NCBI GenBank assembly: GCA_001599595.1
Contig: BCHH01000008.1
Span: forward strand, 1,454,046 to 1,518,045
Source: Beverwykella pulmonaria
Lineage: Eukaryota > Ascomycota > Dothideomycetes > Pleosporales > Melanommataceae
Length of the DNA stretch: 64,000 nucleotides
Reading direction: 5' to 3'
Shown: positions 60,507 through 64,000 of the stretch, in pieces
Layout of the letters: every line of letters starts with the position of its first letter
Position numbering within the stretch: the first letter of the stretch is position 1
Program-made: the position numbers and the translations under genes
The notes under the pieces: generated by a model
Database searches by the model: none
The model's input: the letters and a program-made list of their open reading frames with translations, nothing else
Told to the model about the DNA's origin: nothing

Positions 60507-62239
60507 AGGAAGACTTCAGACCCTCCAATGAACGAGTGCAGTTTTTCGCTCATCATGACTCTGCATCATGTCTGAGAGCTATTACAAACCATAGCAAGCG
60601 ATACAGCATATCATTTTTGAACTTAGGCGTTGGCAAGAAATCCCTGAGTTTTGTTTACATTATTTTGAAATCTTCGAGTGGACCATCCCTTCTAAATGTG
60701 GTTCTGTTTCCTTTTTATTGACGGATCGCGCAATTTCACTTTCCTCTGTCAATATCTCAATATGATAACTCAATTTTTGTGCCCATTCCATAAGCTCTGC
60801 CTCTTTTACGCTTCATTGGGTCTAGATTTTGTCGAATTTTATAACATTTGCAACAGCTGCATTGCGTGGCACTCACTGCATGTCTTTGCATTGCAATTGC
60901 GCTGTATCAGAGATTCTGGCTAGTAGGATTTGAGCAACTGCTTGCTCAAATCTAGATGGTGACCCAAGGATTGGATGCATATTCTCACAGGAGAAAGCTC
61001 TGCTTTAGATACACCAGCGCCTCACAGGCTATTTTTACCCTATCTCACTAGCAAGAGTGGACACCCATAACGAAACTACGACAGATTGCTTCCAAATCTG
61101 TTCTCCATCCTTGAAAAACGACTCTCCCTTCCTTAGTGCATTTAGATCCGGGTATCAGATAGATGCGGGTTGAATAAACCCTCCTATACTATTTCAATAT
61201 CACCTTAACTTCATTTCTCTTCCTCTGCCTCTGCCTCTGCCTCGGCAGCGTGTGTTGCCATTCCCTTTCGCCACCTATTGATCGAACCAGTCCTAGAAAG
61301 GTGCTAGCGCCTGGGCTATATGCAAAGAGACTCGGTTCCTCTGGTGATGCTTCTTCTCTTCTCTTATCACCGAACCAAATTTTCGTCTGCCCAGTTACAG
61401 TCCACCTGAGCTGCCTCAAATCACTCAATTGTTTCCTTCGGCGACCGCACACCTCGCAACGGACCTGCTAGGAAAGCTGTTGACAGCAACCACCATCTTA
61501 GAATCAGTAAACCATTTCCAGATGCCTTTCCCCACAACGAAATCGCCCGACGACTTTTAACGGCCATCAACATAGCGACGCCAGTAGGCAATTCTAAAGC
61601 CAGTATCTAAGCAACCAAGAGACTCAAAATCCATATTCTGTCTACTCCATCGTGTGTCGCACTGAGACATTCACCCAAGGTTCTATACCCTCCACAGCTT
61701 GCATATGGATATGAGAATGGGTCCGTGTTATCGTCTGTCGAAACTAGGTCTATCGAAATAATCTTACGTTTCCGAGTCCTCCAAAACGCTAGCGATCCGG
61801 ATCAGATTTGTCGTGAGCTTCTCTGTTCAGATTGAAATACCTGGGGACGTGTGCCCTTTGGCGCAATACAAGTAGATTCGTTCTGGATTTGGAATTTGCG
61901 ATATAGACGGGAGTCTGCGATGTGAATAAGAAGCGGTCTTGAGGGTTTTTAATAGTTTTTAGGGATAGACATCTATGGGAATTCCTTTTTTAAATTAGAG
62001 TCATTCATAGTTTCCTGATTCAAAATTTCGCCAATACCTTCCGCTGGTGGACTTCATTGGTGCTATGGACATCACTTATCATGTAAGAACCGTCATCATC
62101 GATTATATCGCTACTTTCCTGATCGGAGGGGCCCCTTTGGGACACGATAGTAAAATAAAGTTAGGGCCTCTTTAGAGTAGGATCAACCTTCGGTTTCTGT
62201 TCCCATTGCCACTCGAGAACGAAGAATAAGCCTTTCCAC
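60507..62239. other. AT-rich region, no gene seen
   Basis: No family recognised. A CTCTGC microsatellite lies at about 61210-61232. Confidence 0.5.
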
Positions 62240-62835
62240 CCATGACCAGCCAAAATCTATTTCCGCTTCTTCATCTACCAGGGGAAATCCAACAAATATG
62301 CTCTTCATAACCAAAAAGACTTTACTTTCGCAAAAGTTCAATATTGCAGAGGGCAAAACCCTAATTACACAGCTCCAGAGGATGGTCAAGAATGGAATCG
62401 ATTAAAAATGATTCTGTGACAACTCTGGGAGGAGACTGCATGCTTAGCTCTGAGATTCAACAATATTATCTTCACTCTCGGACTCAAATCCAAGGACCCG
62501 AATACCGAAATCCCGGCCGCAAACTCATTTCTCAACTGTATTTGTGATAGTAGTCCAAGGTGGTACGATCACCTTCAAACCTTCGTATTTCGCTCCTATA
62601 AAGAGAAACACACACCTAGGTTTCTGTACAGTGACATCATTTATTCTCTCGACTGCCTCGAGGAAATCAACCCCTTTTGTCGTGTTCACCAGAAGTCCAC
62701 AATCCTCATAGAAGGCGAAGGGTGGAATTTCACGGAAGGAGATCGTTTCATCACATTAGGGTATGTCTTGCACGTTGCACAGCTGAAAGTCGGTCATTAT
62801 CCAATTTACCACCCTATTCGGAGGCTGAGACCAAG
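62240..62835 (+). pseudogene. 2EXR-like paralogue 3, broken
   Basis: The plus strand reads NLFPLLHLPGEIQQ (about 62243-62290), then after a frame shift YALHNQKDFTFAKVQYCRGQ, APEDGQEWNRLKMIL, a stop, QLWEETACLALRFNNIIFTL and YDHLQTFVFRSYKEKHTPRF, SDIIYSLDCLEEINPF. The order and the GQEWNRLK block (GNHKEWNQLK in the intact copy) show homology to the gene at 59532. Stops and shifts make it a pseudogene. Confidence 0.6.
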
Positions 62836-62985
62836 TTTTACCACAGTAACTCCACGTCCGGGGACTTTTGACTCCTTTTTGGTAGTTTTCTGTCTCCGCT
62901 TTTGGAGTCACTTGCACCCAAAATGTCAAGTTCAACACATACAATACCATCGGCTTTTCTTGCCTAACTCTTGCACCACTTCGTG
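62835..62985 (-). repeat. dispersed repeat, inverted partner of 42945-43080
   Basis: Read on the minus strand it gives GCAAGTGACTCCAAAAGCGG and GTCCCCGGACGTGGAGTTAC, in the same order and spacing as at 42990-43075. Confidence 0.75.
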
Positions 62986-63055
62986 CTGTCTCGATTCATG
63001 CTTCCTGAATTCTAAAATTTAGTGTTAAAGACCTAGACTAAATATTTAAGCAAAG

Positions 63056-63840
63056 CAATCACTTTCTTGAAGCTTCTCGTTATCATTTAAGCCACTCTTA
63101 ATGGCAGGTCTGCGTCAATATTTTCAGCAGCAGCAATGAGAACGCGAACAAGTGAGTTTTTGTAAGCTCTATTAATTTTTGAACAAGTGCCGCGCGAGCA
63201 GCCACTCTGGTATTAGCAACTCTAGCTATAGTACAAGAAGTTTATGGCTTTGTCGCCGTATTACATTAACCGTATGTTGGGTAGAGTAGGTACAGTTAGG
63301 GAACCTTAGCAAGTACAGCTAAAGAACCTCTGCAAGCTGCAACTGAAGCAATATTCATTCTGTTCTAACCATCCATTCCAATATGCTACCACCTCCCTCA
63401 TTGCTAACGTGCATCCAGTAATTCAACGTAGAATCTCAGCCGTTGTTTTTTATCCGCAGCCGTGCCGTTGGTAGGCATGTTGTGAACAGAAGTGTGGAGG
63501 AAAGAGTCTCAAGATGTGTATTCCGTGTGATGTATATATATGACGGACTAATTAGTCAGTGGCATATCCATGTGACGGTATGGTGTCCTGGGCTTACACA
63601 TGTGTAATGCTGTTAACACATAACCTAACACAAGACCTGACATATTCTAAAGCTGAGCGGGCGTGGCAGGAAAAATTTGGACGTCGGCGTTTGTCGTATA
63701 TTCATGGAGTGCAATAGGAGAGACGTTGGATCTTCTGATACCAGAGTTTTGAAACCAGGAAATAGAATTGCGCTCGCTGTATAGTTATAACTAGTTAGCA
63801 GATAAGCATGACATCTAAATAGTATTCACTCACGTTGCCT
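63056..63840 (-). pseudogene. coiled-coil gene copy C: 3' flank, exon 2 and intron, interrupted
   Basis: On the minus strand this holds the intron and start of exon 2 (about 63835-63610: NSISWFQNSGIRRSN in place of NSIARIQNSAIRRPD, with a TAG stop), an insertion of about 120 bp (roughly 63480-63605), the end of exon 2 (PTNGTAADKKQRLRFYV at about 63470-63420) and the shared 3' flank down to 63056. The inserted DNA contains the short interspersed element and is bordered on both sides by ACATG, a possible target-site duplication. The copy cannot be expressed as a normal protein. Confidence 0.7.
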
Positions 63841-63842
63841 AA

Positions 63843-63990
63843 TGACCATCAACATACGAAGCAACAGATACAACAGATGCAGCAGACGTAGCAACAGATA
63901 TAGCAGATGCAACAGCGAATACAGCAAATGCAACAGCAAATGCAACAGCAGATGCAACAACTCCACACCGATATCACCACAAGTCATCAG
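63843..63990 (+). pseudogene. coiled-coil (CAG tract) exon 1 fragment in opposite orientation to copy C exon 2
   Basis: The plus strand carries CAACAG/CAGATG runs ending CTCCACACCGATATCACCAC and AAGTCATCAG, the end of exon 1 of this family, but with two CAG-to-TAG stops. It abuts the minus-strand intron of copy C head-on. It either belongs to copy C after an inversion or is the cut-off end of a fourth copy running out of the window. Confidence 0.65.
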
Positions 63991-64000
63991 GCGTCTGTCG

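Overview
The window is nuclear DNA of a filamentous ascomycete (Pezizomycotina). The evidence is many short GT-AG introns (plus two GC-AG ones), an APSES factor of the StuA type, a HET-domain protein, 2EXR-like proteins, and a mixture of housekeeping genes with decayed accessory genes. The class cannot be fixed by eye; Leotiomycetes or a relative is a guess. All gene models were built by hand from reading frames, splice signals and remembered family sequence, and exon sums were checked for frame.

Left part (1-27.9 kb), mostly core genes: the 5' end of an alpha/beta hydrolase (-), a small thioredoxin (+), fimbrin (-), the developmental regulator stuA (-) with more than 8 kb of gene-free DNA upstream, a cytochrome P450 (+), a decayed DUF7029-like extracellular-protein gene (-), and a head-to-head pair of the autophagy E1 enzyme ATG7 (-) and dCMP deaminase (+).

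Middle part (27.9-48.7 kb), AT-rich and accessory: a HET-domain gene (+), a proline iminopeptidase (+), an Hst2-like sirtuin (-), then a cluster of repeats. Here a Gln-rich coiled-coil gene lies next to a second copy whose 5' half is inverted in place. A minisatellite, a 63-bp tandem repeat, a NACHT ATPase relic and a TauD/TfdA dioxygenase pseudogene follow, then a PLL-like (DUF346) beta-propeller lectin gene (-).

Right part: a block of core genes (48.7-57.3 kb, all -), namely a tandem two-domain DsbA/HCCA-isomerase protein, a ketopantoate reductase-like enzyme, ribosomal protein eL42 and the inner nuclear membrane protein Src1/Heh. From about 57.6 kb to the end the DNA is AT-rich again. It holds one intact and two broken 2EXR-like paralogues, short dispersed repeats shared with the 40-43 kb cluster, and a third, badly damaged copy of the coiled-coil family whose exon 1 and exon 2 face opposite ways.

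The most unusual signal is this coiled-coil family. Three copies share leader, coding and 3' flanks, and two of them carry an orientation switch with a breakpoint in or beside the CAG-rich tract.
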